DNA of 64,000 nt, taken from the NCBI GenBank assembly GCA_003223935.1, contig QHXQ01000024.1, positions 1 through 64,000 of the forward strand, in the 5' to 3' direction. This document shows, in pieces, positions 9,689 to 18,137 of the stretch. The translations under genes were made by a program, and so were the position numbers. The notes below the pieces were generated by a model. It was not told the DNA's origin, searched no databases, and saw only the letters and a list, made by a program, of their open reading frames with translations. The first letter of the stretch is position 1. Each line of letters opens with the position of its first letter. This DNA comes from Acidobacteriota bacterium. GTDB lineage: Bacteria; Acidobacteriota; Blastocatellia; Pyrinomonadales; Pyrinomonadaceae.

Positions 9689-10069
9689 CTATTGCTGTGG
9701 TTCGTTTTCCGGCGCAGTCGCCTGTTCGTCTGCGACCCAAGAGACGAAGAGGCGGAGCCAGTTTTCGGTCGGTTCGAGGATGGCGACGCCGATGCGGGCC
9801 GTGCCGTAGATGGCCGAGGCGATGCGGACGACGCGCGCGGTCGCTTCGATGGGCGCGCCGTCGGGTTTGTGCGCGCGCAGGTAAAGCTGATCGCCGCGAT
9901 TGACTTTCTGATTGAGATGGAAGAGTGCGCCGTTGGTGGAGATGTCGTCGGTTTCGGTCGGCTCGCTCCAAGCCGCGCCGTCCTCCGCGCGGCCCGACAC
10001 GACGATGGGCAAGCGCAGCGCCATGCGCAGCGCGAAACGTCTCTCTTCTTGATCAGAAGTGCTCATCAT
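9689..10069 (-). CDS. PilZ-domain protein (putative c-di-GMP binder)
   Basis: The protein has 126 residues, essentially a single PilZ domain. An arginine-rich RRFALRMALR motif near residue 10 corresponds to the RxxxR c-di-GMP contact, and DDISTNGALF near residue 41 corresponds to the (D/N)xSxxG motif. PilZ proteins bind cyclic di-GMP and modulate motility, polysaccharide export or transcription. The partner here is unknown. It sits between two fatty-acid-type enzymes but is separated from each by palindromic repeats, so co-transcription is uncertain. The initiator may be either of two adjacent ATG codons. Confidence 0.85.
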   Translation of the reverse strand: MMSTSDQEERRFALRMALRLPIVVSGRAEDGAAWSEPTETDDISTNGALFHLNQKVNRGDQLYLRAHKPDGAPIEATARVVRIASAIYGTARIGVAILEPTENWLRLFVSWVADEQATAPENEPQQ

Positions 10070-10070
10070 C

Positions 10071-10124
10071 GGTTTTCAGTTTTCAGTTTTCAGCGAGCTT
10101 AACCTCCGGCTGAAAACTGAAACC
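10071..10124. repeat. Heptamer-type intergenic palindrome (b)
   Basis: Three perfect tandem copies of GTTTTCA occupy 10072-10092. The complementary arm GCTGAAAACTGAAACC is at 10109-10124, so the element folds into a hairpin with a stem of about 15 pairs. It fills nearly all of the gap between the dehydrogenase stop and the PilZ start. Confidence 0.85.
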
Positions 10125-10127
10125 TGT

Positions 10128-11063
10128 TCACTCGTTCCACTTGTAGAAGCCTTCGCCGCTCTTCCTGCCCAACTTCCCTTCAGCGACCATGCGCCGCAGG
10201 ATGTCGGGCGGACGGAACGTCTCGGAGCCGAGCGCGCCGTGCAGGTATTCGGCGATGTGCAGGCGTACATCGAGGCCGACGAGATCAGTCAGACGCAACG
10301 GCCCCATAGGATGATTGTAGCCTAACTCCATCGCGGTATCTATATCTTTTGCGCTCGCCACGCCCTGCTCCAACATCCGCATCGCTTCCAAGCCCAATGC
10401 CACGCCCAGACGGCTCGACGCAAAGCCCGGCACATCGCGCACTGTAATCGGCTCTTTCCGCATCTTCAGGCCGACAGCGCGCACAGCCGCGACCGCCTCC
10501 GCGCTCGTCTCTTGGCCGACGATGATCTCCAACAGCCGCATGATGTGGACGGGATTGAAGAAGTGCATGCCGACGACGCGCTCAGGCCGCTCGGCGACAC
10601 TGGCGATCTCTGTAATAGAAAGCGATGAGGTGTTGGTGGCAAAGATGAACGGGCGTGCCGCGATCTCTGCAACCGCGCGCAGGGCTTCGTGCTTGAGTTC
10701 CATCTGCTCCGGCACGGCTTCGATGAAGAGGTCTGCGGCGCGCGCTTCGTTTAAGTTGGTTGCGCCACGTATGCGTTGCAGCGTCATGTCGCGCTCAGCT
10801 TTGGTGACCTTGCCGAGTTGCATGCCGCGTTCAAGGTTGCGCTCGATGGCGGCGATGCCGCGCATGAGCGGCTCGCGCGCGACATCGCAGAGGATCACAC
10901 GAAAGCCAGCTTGCGCTGCCACCTGCGCGATGCCGTGCCCCATCGTGCCCGCGCCGAGCACGGCGATCACTTCAATGTCTTTGGTCTGCGTTCCCGGTGT
11001 GCTCAACAGTGTTCCCGCGCAACATGAGCCGCAGGAGCGACGCCGCTCATCCGCGCGTCTCAT
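10128..11063 (-). CDS. 3-hydroxyacyl-CoA (3-hydroxybutyryl-CoA) dehydrogenase
   Basis: Up to 311 residues if read from ATG at 11063. The first 19 or so residues (Arg/Cys-rich) do not look like the family, and a TTG at 11006 followed directly by the Rossmann strand is an alternative start. The NAD motif VLGAGTMGHGIA is at about 35-46. The catalytic set is visible: Ser147 in NTSSLS, His167 in GMHFFNPV and Glu179 in RLLEII. The C-terminal dimerisation domain ends in EGFYKWNE as usual. It oxidises 3-hydroxyacyl-CoA to 3-oxoacyl-CoA with NAD+. With the nearby enoyl-CoA hydratase it would cover two successive steps of beta-oxidation or the butyryl-CoA pathway. Confidence 0.92.
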   Translation of the reverse strand: MRRADERRRSCGSCCAGTLLSTPGTQTKDIEVIAVLGAGTMGHGIAQVAAQAGFRVILCDVAREPLMRGIAAIERNLERGMQLGKVTKAERDMTLQRIRGATNLNEARAADLFIEAVPEQMELKHEALRAVAEIAARPFIFATNTSSLSITEIASVAERPERVVGMHFFNPVHIMRLLEIIVGQETSAEAVAAVRAVGLKMRKEPITVRDVPGFASSRLGVALGLEAMRMLEQGVASAKDIDTAMELGYNHPMGPLRLTDLVGLDVRLHIAEYLHGALGSETFRPPDILRRMVAEGKLGRKSGEGFYKWNE

Positions 11064-11198
11064 CCGGTCTGATTCGACTACCTTAGAGTCGAGAAGTTAT
11101 ACTATACGCGCAAGCGAAAGGCTACATGCGAAGCGCGCCCTCGAAGGCACAACTTCGTGCGTCAGCCGATCCACGAAGGAGCACGAACCAGAAGCGCA

Positions 11199-12281
11199 AT
11201 GAAAGAGCAACTGCATCGCAGCGTCGTGATTATCGGCTCCGGCCCCGCCGGTCTGACCGCCGCTATTTACGCCGCCCGCGCCGACCTAAAACCGCTCGTC
11301 ATCGAAGGGCCGCAGCCCGGCGGCCAACTCACCATCACGACCGATGTGGAGAACTATCCCGGCTTCGCCGAAGGCATACAGGGGCCTGAACTGATGGAAC
11401 AGTTTCGCGCGCAAGCGGCGCGCTTCGGCACGGAGTTCATTACCTCTTGGATCGATCAAGTTGATCTCTCGAAGCGTCCCTTCACGCTCCATACAGAAGA
11501 CCACGAGATCAGAGCGGAGACTTTGATCATTGCTTCGGGCGCATCAGCCAAGTGGCTCGGCATACCCGGTGAAGCGCCCGCGCCACATGGGCTTGGCGGG
11601 CTTGGCGTCTCAGCGTGTGCCACATGCGATGGCTTCTTCTTCAAAGGCAAAAAGATCATCGTCGCGGGCGGCGGCGACACGGCGATGGAAGAGGCGACGT
11701 TTTTGACGCGCTACGCTTCGCGCGTCACAGTCATCCACCGACGCGAACAGTTGCGCGCGTCGAAGATCATGCAGGAGAAGGCGTTCAATAACGAGAAGAT
11801 CGATTTCATCTGGAACACAGAGATCAAAGAGATCATCGGCACGTCGGAGACGGGCGTCACGGGCGTGCGCCTCTACGACAACGTGACCAAAGAGGAACGC
11901 ATCTTCAAGTGCGAAGGCGTCTTCATCGCCATCGGGCACAAGCCGAACACAGACATGTTTCGCGGCTGGTTGGAGATGGACGCGGTCGGCTATCTCAAAA
12001 CCGCCGGCCGTTCGATGGCCACCAACATCCCTGGCGTCTTCGCCTGCGGCGACGCGCAAGATTCATTCTATCGGCAAGCTGTCACCGCCGCCGGCACGGG
12101 CTGCATGGCCGCGATTGATGCTGAACGCTTCCTAGATCACTTGCCCGTGCCCACGCCAACCGGCGAAGAGATCACCATCGAAGGCGAGCGCGTCACGGCC
12201 GACCACGAGATCGTCATCATGCCCGATGGCGAGGTCGTGCCGAACAAGGCCGAGAGCGAAAGCGCAACGGCCAGCGATTAA
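11199..12281 (+). CDS. trxB: Thioredoxin reductase
   Basis: 360 residues from the ATG at 11199. A GTG at 11157 in frame adds 14 residues that do not match the family. The FAD motif GSGPAG is at 13-18, the redox pair is Cys140-Ala-Thr-Cys143 inside SACATCDG, and the NADPH-binding motif GGGDTAMEEA is at 157-166. The FAD-domain end motif GVFACGDAQD is followed by a C-terminal extension of about 40 acidic residues that E. coli-type enzymes (about 320 residues) lack. It reduces thioredoxin with NADPH in the cytoplasm. Its start faces the dehydrogenase gene, and the shared upstream region holds a TATACT at 11098-11103 that could be its -10 box. Confidence 0.94.
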   Translation: MKEQLHRSVVIIGSGPAGLTAAIYAARADLKPLVIEGPQPGGQLTITTDVENYPGFAEGIQGPELMEQFRAQAARFGTEFITSWIDQVDLSKRPFTLHTEDHEIRAETLIIASGASAKWLGIPGEAPAPHGLGGLGVSACATCDGFFFKGKKIIVAGGGDTAMEEATFLTRYASRVTVIHRREQLRASKIMQEKAFNNEKIDFIWNTEIKEIIGTSETGVTGVRLYDNVTKEERIFKCEGVFIAIGHKPNTDMFRGWLEMDAVGYLKTAGRSMATNIPGVFACGDAQDSFYRQAVTAAGTGCMAAIDAERFLDHLPVPTPTGEEITIEGERVTADHEIVIMPDGEVVPNKAESESATASD

Positions 12282-12283
12282 GA

Positions 12284-12342
12284 GGCAGTAAGCAGTAGGC
12301 AGTGAAAATTGCTTTTTGCTGCTTACTGCTTACTGCCTACTG
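12284..12342. repeat. Heptamer-type intergenic palindrome (c)
   Basis: The left arm carries the units GGCAGTA, AGCAGTA, GGCAGTG and the right arm the complementary TTACTGC-type units, ending CTACTG, with a short T-rich loop. It lies in the 75-base gap between two convergent genes (thioredoxin reductase and methyltransferase), where it could serve as a two-way terminator. Confidence 0.85.
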
Positions 12343-12356
12343 TTGTTATTTGTCTT

Positions 12357-13082
12357 TCATCCTTGCGGTTCGAGTCGCGCAAGGTAACGGCCCGTCGCTT
12401 CCTGCACGACGATCTCACATGTCCAACCGGCAGCCCGTGCATGTTTGACGAGCGTGTTTGCGTCAACGCAGAGTTGCGTGAACGGTGCGCCGCGCCGGCC
12501 TTTATATTCCAACTGCAAGTCGGACTCGCCGAAGTAGCGCCCAGCGCGCCGCCGCGCCGCGATGGTGGCTTGCGACTGCGGCCGGCCTGTCTTACGCAGA
12601 TCACATGAGTCAACTAAGAACTGACCATTGGGTTTGAGCAGACGGCGCAAGTGTGTGAGGAACGGTTGCAGGCCGCGCAAATCGCGCACGAGCGCGAGTC
12701 CGTTCATCAGACTGAGCAACGTGTCGAACGGCTCGGACGCGAACGTGTGTATGTCTCCTTGCTGCGCCGCACGGACGCCGCGTGCGCGCATTACCTCGAC
12801 GCATGCGGGCAGAAAATCAATTGCTACAATCTCAAGCCCGCGCGCTTGCAAGGCGAGTGTGTGACAGCCTGAGCCTGCGCCGATGTCGAGCACACGCCCG
12901 CGACACAGTTCGATGGCCTGCAACTCCAACGGGAAATGATCCGGCTCACGGAAAAAGATGCTGACGGGCACGTCCGTCCGCTGCCCGCCATCGCTGTGAA
13001 CGTGGATGACCGCTTCGGTGTCGCCGCGCAAATAATCGAGCAGCGATTGGCCGTGCGGTTGATAATGTTCGATCTTGGTCAT
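12357..13082 (-). CDS. SAM-dependent class I methyltransferase
   Basis: 241 residues from the ATG at 13082, chosen because AGGAGACGACGAA precedes it. A longer open frame exists but its extra N-terminus is basic low-complexity sequence. Motif I reads VLDIGAGSGCHT (about 64-75), followed by an acidic residue at the end of strand 2 (IVAID), and LLKPNGQFLVDSCD is the usual post-motif. The fold binds S-adenosylmethionine; the methyl acceptor is not predictable. It is similar in layout to small-molecule (UbiE/Tam-like) methyltransferases. The HxlR-type regulator gene lies upstream on the same strand, about 265 bases away. Confidence 0.85.
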   Translation of the reverse strand: MTKIEHYQPHGQSLLDYLRGDTEAVIHVHSDGGQRTDVPVSIFFREPDHFPLELQAIELCRGRVLDIGAGSGCHTLALQARGLEIVAIDFLPACVEVMRARGVRAAQQGDIHTFASEPFDTLLSLMNGLALVRDLRGLQPFLTHLRRLLKPNGQFLVDSCDLRKTGRPQSQATIAARRRAGRYFGESDLQLEYKGRRGAPFTQLCVDANTLVKHARAAGWTCEIVVQEATGRYLARLEPQG

Positions 13083-13347
13083 TTCGTCGTCTCCTAAAAT
13101 CTGTGGCGGCCCGTGCGCACGAATGCGCGCGCTCAGTCCGCGTGTTGTTGTTTTAGTTTTCGTTGAGGTGCGAGATGTTTTGAGTCGCCGGTGCGCCAAG
13201 GCACACGTCAGCCGCGTGCGTTGTTCACGCGATAGTCGTGCGACTCAAATTTAGGAGACGATCATAGGCAGATGATCAAACGAAGCTTGATCGGCGCAGA
13301 TGATCTTTGAAAGGCGCGCGGGTTGTCAAGTTAATTACACGACAAGC

Positions 13348-13782
13348 TCAGAGCAGCACGATTGAATCGTCGCGCGCGCGAGAGGGCATTTGTCTGGGTT
13401 GTGGGCGGGCGCGTTGCGGGCAGATGTCGCAGTAGTCTTCGCGGCGCGCTTTGCGGTCGGCGCATTCGTTGCAGCCGAGCGTTTCGCCCAACTCGCGGAG
13501 CAGGTCAAGCAGAGGCAGCAACAGCCGCCCGCGCGCCGTCAGCGCGTACTCGACGCGCGGCGGACTGCCGCCGTAATCGCGCCGCTCGACGAGTTCGTCA
13601 TGCTCCATCTCGCGCAAGCGTTCGACCAACGTGCGACTGCTGATCGGATGCAAAGCGGCGAGCAGTTCGTTCGTGCGGCGCGGCCCGCGCGCCAGATCGC
13701 GCACGACAAGCAGCGTCCACTTATCGCCCAGCACTTGCAGTATGCCGGCCACCGGACAACCGTCGCCTCTACGTCGTCGCAT
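13348..13782 (-). CDS. HxlR-family winged-helix transcriptional regulator
   Basis: 144 residues. A conserved N-terminal cysteine is followed directly by GILQVLGDKWTLLVVRDL, the signature of HxlR proteins, then the recognition helix RRTNELLAALHPISSRTLVERLREME and a wing (DYGGSPPRVEYALTARG). The C-terminal tail carries three or four more cysteines (CNECADRKAR and YCDICP), which could bind metal or respond to oxidants. HxlR regulators usually sense electrophiles or redox stress and control adjacent oxidoreductases. Here the adjacent downstream gene is a methyltransferase, a possible but unproven target. Confidence 0.88.
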   Translation of the reverse strand: MRRRRGDGCPVAGILQVLGDKWTLLVVRDLARGPRRTNELLAALHPISSRTLVERLREMEHDELVERRDYGGSPPRVEYALTARGRLLLPLLDLLRELGETLGCNECADRKARREDYCDICPQRARPQPRQMPSRARDDSIVLL

Positions 13783-14170
13783 TCATCTGCCCTTTCGTCT
13801 TGGCTCGCAGGCGCGAGTGAGTTGTGAGCGCCAGTGTCATCGCTCTTGAGCGCACAGCTTAACATAAAAGCGCGCGGGCGTTTCGCCAAATCCGAGCAAG
13901 CGAACTGGACATGCGCGGAATAGACAACCTACGAAGTCACACGAAACGACACGAAGCGAAACCCATGAACATCAGCAACATTGGTTCGTGTCTGTTGCTT
14001 CTTCATGTCGTTTCGTGTGACTTCGTGGTTCATACTTTTATGCTCTGATCGAACGCGCCCAGCGCCGCGCGCATCGAAGCGCCGCCGCCTTTTCGCATTT
14101 TCATACGCCAGCCTTGGCGGGTTAAGATGAGCCGGTTCAGTCGGTCGGATTTAACCGCTAAAGGACTCGC
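13783..14170. other. Divergent intergenic region between HxlR regulator and amylase
   Basis: This gap must hold the promoters of both flanking genes. The only distinct structure I see is the palindrome at 13931-14026. No additional gene could be supported. Confidence 0.4.
13931..14026. repeat. Long intergenic palindrome (d)
   Basis: A perfect 20-base inverted repeat: 13931-13950 (ACGAAGTCACACGAAACGAC) pairs with 14007-14026. The 56 bases between contain further CACGAA- and TTCGTG-type units that can pair with each other. It is of the same general kind as the other palindromes here but has a different unit sequence. Confidence 0.9.
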
Positions 14171-17100
14171 ATGAATATCTCCTCGCAATTTCGTGGGCGC
14201 ACTTTGTTGCTCGCCGTCATCTGTTTTGTTGTCGTGGCGTTCACGGGCCAACGATTTGTCTCGGCGGCGGTCGGCGACGGGCAGATTCAACAGGCGGCGT
14301 TGCGCCACGACACGTTTGACAGTTTTTATCGCACGCCCTTCGGCGCGGTCGCGGCGGGCACGAGCGTGCGCTTACGTTTCCGCACCGCGCAAGCGGACGT
14401 CCAGAGCGTCACGCTCTTTTATTACCAGTTCGATCCGGCGACGGGCGCGAACACGCCCAACTCGCCCGTCTCTCTGCCGATGACAGCGGCCGGCACGCGC
14501 GTCGAGAACGGCGTGACCTATGACATCTGGGAGTTGAACCTGACGACGCCGAGTGTGCCCGCGATCCTCTATTACAAGTTCCGCATCACGGACGCAGGCG
14601 CGAACGTTTATTACAGCGACGCTTACGCGGACGACAACGACAATCTGAATCAAGGCGGCGACGGCGCGCCCAGCGCGTCCGAACCGTTCCCCGCGTTTCA
14701 ACTCACGGTTTACAACTCTAATTTTCAAACGCCAGCGTGGCTGCAAAACGCAAACGTCTATCAGATTTTTCCCGACCGTTTTCGCAACGGCGACAAGACG
14801 AACGACTACTGCGTGCCGGGCAGCACCGTACCTTGTCCGGTCTTTTACGGCAATCAAGCGGTCGTGCCGCACACGGTCTGGAACGAGCAGATCGGCGACC
14901 CGCGCCAGCCCGGCCCTTTCAACGGCACTTACGGCACGCAGTTCTACGGCGGTGATCTGAAAGGCATCGAACAGAAACTCGACTACCTGCAAAGTCTTGG
15001 CATAGACACGATCTATCTAAACCCGATCTTCGCCGCGCGCTCGAATCATCGCTACGACACGGACGATTACCTGCACATTGATCCGGCGCTCGGCGGCGAT
15101 GCCGCGTTTCAATCGCTCATCGCTGCGATCAATCAACGCGGCATGCATCTGATCCTCGATGCTGTCTTCAATCACGCCTCGTCCGACAGCATTTATTTTG
15201 ATCGCTATCATCGTTACGCGACCGATGGTGCGTGCGAAAATCTCAACTCGCAGTATCGCGGTTGGTTCAGCTTCAACACGAGCGTCGTGCCGTGCGCGGA
15301 CAACGATTATTCAGGCTGGTTCGGGTTCAAGTCTCTGCCGGAGTTTGTTGATGAGAGCGCGCAGGTGCGCGATTTCTTCTATCGCAACGGAGCGGACAAC
15401 GTGACGAAGCATTGGTACGACCTCGGCGCGGCGGGTTGGCGCTTCGACGTTGCGCCCAGCATCTCGCACAACTGGTGGCATGAGTATCGCGTTTACGCGA
15501 AGGGTTATAAGACGGACGGCCCGCTCGTCGGCGAAATCTTCGACGACGCGAGCCAGTTTCTCGCCGGCGATCAACTCGACTCGGTGATGAACTATCGCTT
15601 CCGCAAAAACGTCTTGGGCTTTGCGCGCGGCAACGCCAACTGGATTGATAACGACAACAACGGCAGCAATCAACTCGTCGCACTCACACCGAGCCAATTT
15701 GATCATGCCCTGCGCGCTGTACGCGAAGATTATCCGCCGCAGGCCACGGCGGCGATGCTCAATCTACTCGATTCGCACGACACCAACCGCGCTCTCTACG
15801 TCTTGACCGAGCAGGGCGACAGCGGTCTCGCGCAGGCGAAAGATCGTCTGAAACTGGCCGCGCTCTTTCAGTTCACTTACATCGGCGCGCCGATGATCTA
15901 TTACGGCGATGAGGCGGGCATTAATGCGCCCTCGCTCGCCAACGGCCAGAATGGCCCCGAAGATGATCCGTACAATCGCGCGCCCTATCCTTGGGCGGAC
16001 GAGAGCGGCAGCGCAAACGTCTATGGCCCCGCAGACAACAACCTGATCGCTTACTACAGCCAACTCGCCGCCCTGCGTAAAAACCACGCGGCTCTGCGCA
16101 CCGGCGAGTTCCGCCCGCTGCTGACCGGCGACACCACCGCGGCCTCGTCCGACAACAACACCTACGCCTTCGCGCGCATCAGCACAGGCGACAAACTCAT
16201 CGTCGCGCTCAACAATGGCGACGTGACGAACACGGCCGACATCCCTGTCACTGCTGCACCCGACGGCCTGAACATCTTCTTCAACGGCACAGTCCTACAA
16301 GATGTACTAAACGGCGGTACATACACCGTCGCCAATTACGTCGTCCACGTCACCATCCCGCCGCGCTCCGCCATCATATTAGCGGGGCCGGCGGGGCTGA
16401 CCATCTCCGGCACAGTCGCAAACGAAATCGGCTCGGCTCTGGCCGGCGTTACCATCACGCTCAACGGCACGCAGAGCGCGACGACACAAACGGATGCGCA
16501 AGGCTTCTTTTTCATCAACGGTCTCGCACCGGGTAATTACACCATCACGCCGACGCGCGTGGGCTTCACTTTCATTCCGCCCAGCCAGACGTTCACGAAT
16601 CTTTCGACCGATCAGAGCGTTCTGTTCATCTGGCGCGGCACTAGCGTCATCGGCGGGCATGTCACGACTTCAGACGGCGCTAATCTTGCCGGCGTGACGA
16701 TCATCGTGCGCACCGACAATAACGGCACGCAGATTGGACAGACCAACGCCAACGGCAACTATAGCGTCCCCTACGCGCCCGACAATCGTGTGCAAATAAC
16801 GCCGGTCAAATCGGGCTTCGTGTTTAATCCGGCTTCAGTCACTTTCATCTCATCCGGCACGGTCACAGGCAACAAGACGCAGGACTTCATCGCCTCAAGT
16901 ATTCCGATCAATTTGAACAGCGTGCAGTTCAGCAGCGCCAGCTACAACGTCGGTGAAGGCGACGCGCGCGCGACCGTCACCGTGACGCTCAATGCAGTCA
17001 TCCCCGGCGGCGCGGTTGTCTCTTACGCGACCGTGGATAATCCGGCCGCCGTGCGTTGCGACGACACAACGACAATGCCCGGTGTTGCGTTTGCGCGCTG

Positions 17101-18067
17101 CGACTACGCAACCAGCGTGGACACGCTCTATTTTTCCTTCGGCGAGACGAGCAAGACTTTCACTGTGCCGATCATTGACGACGCGCACGTCGAACCAAAC
17201 GAGAGCTTCACGTTGCGGCTCACAAATGCGCAGGGCGCGTCGCTCGGCGCACAAAGCACTGCGACAATCAACATCGCGGACAACGACACGCCGAACAGAC
17301 CGAACCCCGTGTTTGCGACGCCGTTCTTCGTCCGCCAACACTACTTGGATTTCCTCGCGCGCGAACCCGAACAGACAGAGCCTTGGTCGAACGTCTTGAA
17401 CAACTGCGCCGATGTGAATAACACCGATCCGTCCTCGCCCTCAGCCGGTTGTGATCGCATCACTGTGTCGGGCGCGTTCTTCGGCTCGCCGGAATTTTTG
17501 ACGAAGGGCGTCTATGTGATCGTCTTCTATCGCGTGGCGTTTGGGCGGCTGCCCGACTATGCGGAGTTCGCGCCCGACCTTCGTTCGGTCACCGGCGCGA
17601 CCGCCGCTGAGACCTTCGCCAAGCGCGCAGAGTTCGCCAACAACTTCGTCCAGCGACAGGAGTTCGTCAGCACTTACGGCGCGCTGTCGAATGCGGCTTA
17701 CGTCGCGCAGTTGCTGAATCGTTACAGCTTGACGCAGATCACGACGCCCGATCCGGCCAACCCGGACGGCAACGTTAAAGTGACGTTGACGACAAACGAT
17801 CTCGTCACACGCTTGAACGCGCAGACGCTCACCCGCGCGCAAGTGCTGCGCGCCATCGTGCAATCGGATGAAGTGAGTCTGAACCGCGAAGCGATCAATG
17901 CGTTTGTGGCAGCGCAGTATTATGGTTATCTCAGGCGCACGCCGGAGACGGGCGGCTTCAACAGTTGGGTCAACTACTTGACTGCGCACCCGTCGGACTT
18001 CCGCACGATGGTCAACGGCTTTATGAACTCGACCGAATATCGCCTGCGATTTGGCCCGACGCAGTAG
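14171..18067 (+). CDS. Secreted GH13 alpha-amylase-family enzyme with Calx-beta and DUF4214 tail
   Basis: 1298 residues; AAAGGA precedes the ATG. A signal peptide (about 1-32) is followed by a beta-sandwich domain like the N-terminal domain of neopullulanases. The catalytic barrel has region I LDAVFNH (about 331), region II GWRFDVAPS (about 422, nucleophile Asp), region III VGEIFDD (about 454, acid Glu) and region IV LLDSHDTNR (about 533, Asp), so all catalytic residues are present. After a C-terminal amylase domain come two CarboxypepD_reg/SdrB-like repeats (about 742-906), a Calx-beta domain (about 915-1035, ending ATINIADND) and a DUF4214-type module to the end. Expected to cleave alpha-1,4-glucans outside the cell. 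The tail suggests attachment to surface or exopolysaccharide. Confidence 0.93.
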   Translation: MNISSQFRGRTLLLAVICFVVVAFTGQRFVSAAVGDGQIQQAALRHDTFDSFYRTPFGAVAAGTSVRLRFRTAQADVQSVTLFYYQFDPATGANTPNSPVSLPMTAAGTRVENGVTYDIWELNLTTPSVPAILYYKFRITDAGANVYYSDAYADDNDNLNQGGDGAPSASEPFPAFQLTVYNSNFQTPAWLQNANVYQIFPDRFRNGDKTNDYCVPGSTVPCPVFYGNQAVVPHTVWNEQIGDPRQPGPFNGTYGTQFYGGDLKGIEQKLDYLQSLGIDTIYLNPIFAARSNHRYDTDDYLHIDPALGGDAAFQSLIAAINQRGMHLILDAVFNHASSDSIYFDRYHRYATDGACENLNSQYRGWFSFNTSVVPCADNDYSGWFGFKSLPEFVDESAQVRDFFYRNGADNVTKHWYDLGAAGWRFDVAPSISHNWWHEYRVYAKGYKTDGPLVGEIFDDASQFLAGDQLDSVMNYRFRKNVLGFARGNANWIDNDNNGSNQLVALTPSQFDHALRAVREDYPPQATAAMLNLLDSHDTNRALYVLTEQGDSGLAQAKDRLKLAALFQFTYIGAPMIYYGDEAGINAPSLANGQNGPEDDPYNRAPYPWADESGSANVYGPADNNLIAYYSQLAALRKNHAALRTGEFRPLLTGDTTAASSDNNTYAFARISTGDKLIVALNNGDVTNTADIPVTAAPDGLNIFFNGTVLQDVLNGGTYTVANYVVHVTIPPRSAIILAGPAGLTISGTVANEIGSALAGVTITLNGTQSATTQTDAQGFFFINGLAPGNYTITPTRVGFTFIPPSQTFTNLSTDQSVLFIWRGTSVIGGHVTTSDGANLAGVTIIVRTDNNGTQIGQTNANGNYSVPYAPDNRVQITPVKSGFVFNPASVTFISSGTVTGNKTQDFIASSIPINLNSVQFSSASYNVGEGDARATVTVTLNAVIPGGAVVSYATVDNPAAVRCDDTTTMPGVAFARCDYATSVDTLYFSFGETSKTFTVPIIDDAHVEPNESFTLRLTNAQGASLGAQSTATINIADNDTPNRPNPVFATPFFVRQHYLDFLAREPEQTEPWSNVLNNCADVNNTDPSSPSAGCDRITVSGAFFGSPEFLTKGVYVIVFYRVAFGRLPDYAEFAPDLRSVTGATAAETFAKRAEFANNFVQRQEFVSTYGALSNAAYVAQLLNRYSLTQITTPDPANPDGNVKVTLTTNDLVTRLNAQTLTRAQVLRAIVQSDEVSLNREAINAFVAAQYYGYLRRTPETGGFNSWVNYLTAHPSDFRTMVNGFMNSTEYRLRFGPTQ

Positions 18068-18137
18068 GCAACTCGTGCAAGTAAAACTTGGTAGGCAAGG
18101 CGGCGCAAACATTCGACATGCCAGCGCCGCCCTTCAT

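Noticed and set aside
10522-11202. A 226-codon plus-strand frame overlapping the dehydrogenase and thioredoxin reductase start
   Set aside because: Antisense to well-defined catalytic motifs of the dehydrogenase; Ser/Arg-rich with no domain.
13539-13889. A 116-codon minus-strand frame overlapping the HxlR gene
   Set aside because: Same strand, different frame; the HxlR frame carries the complete family signature.
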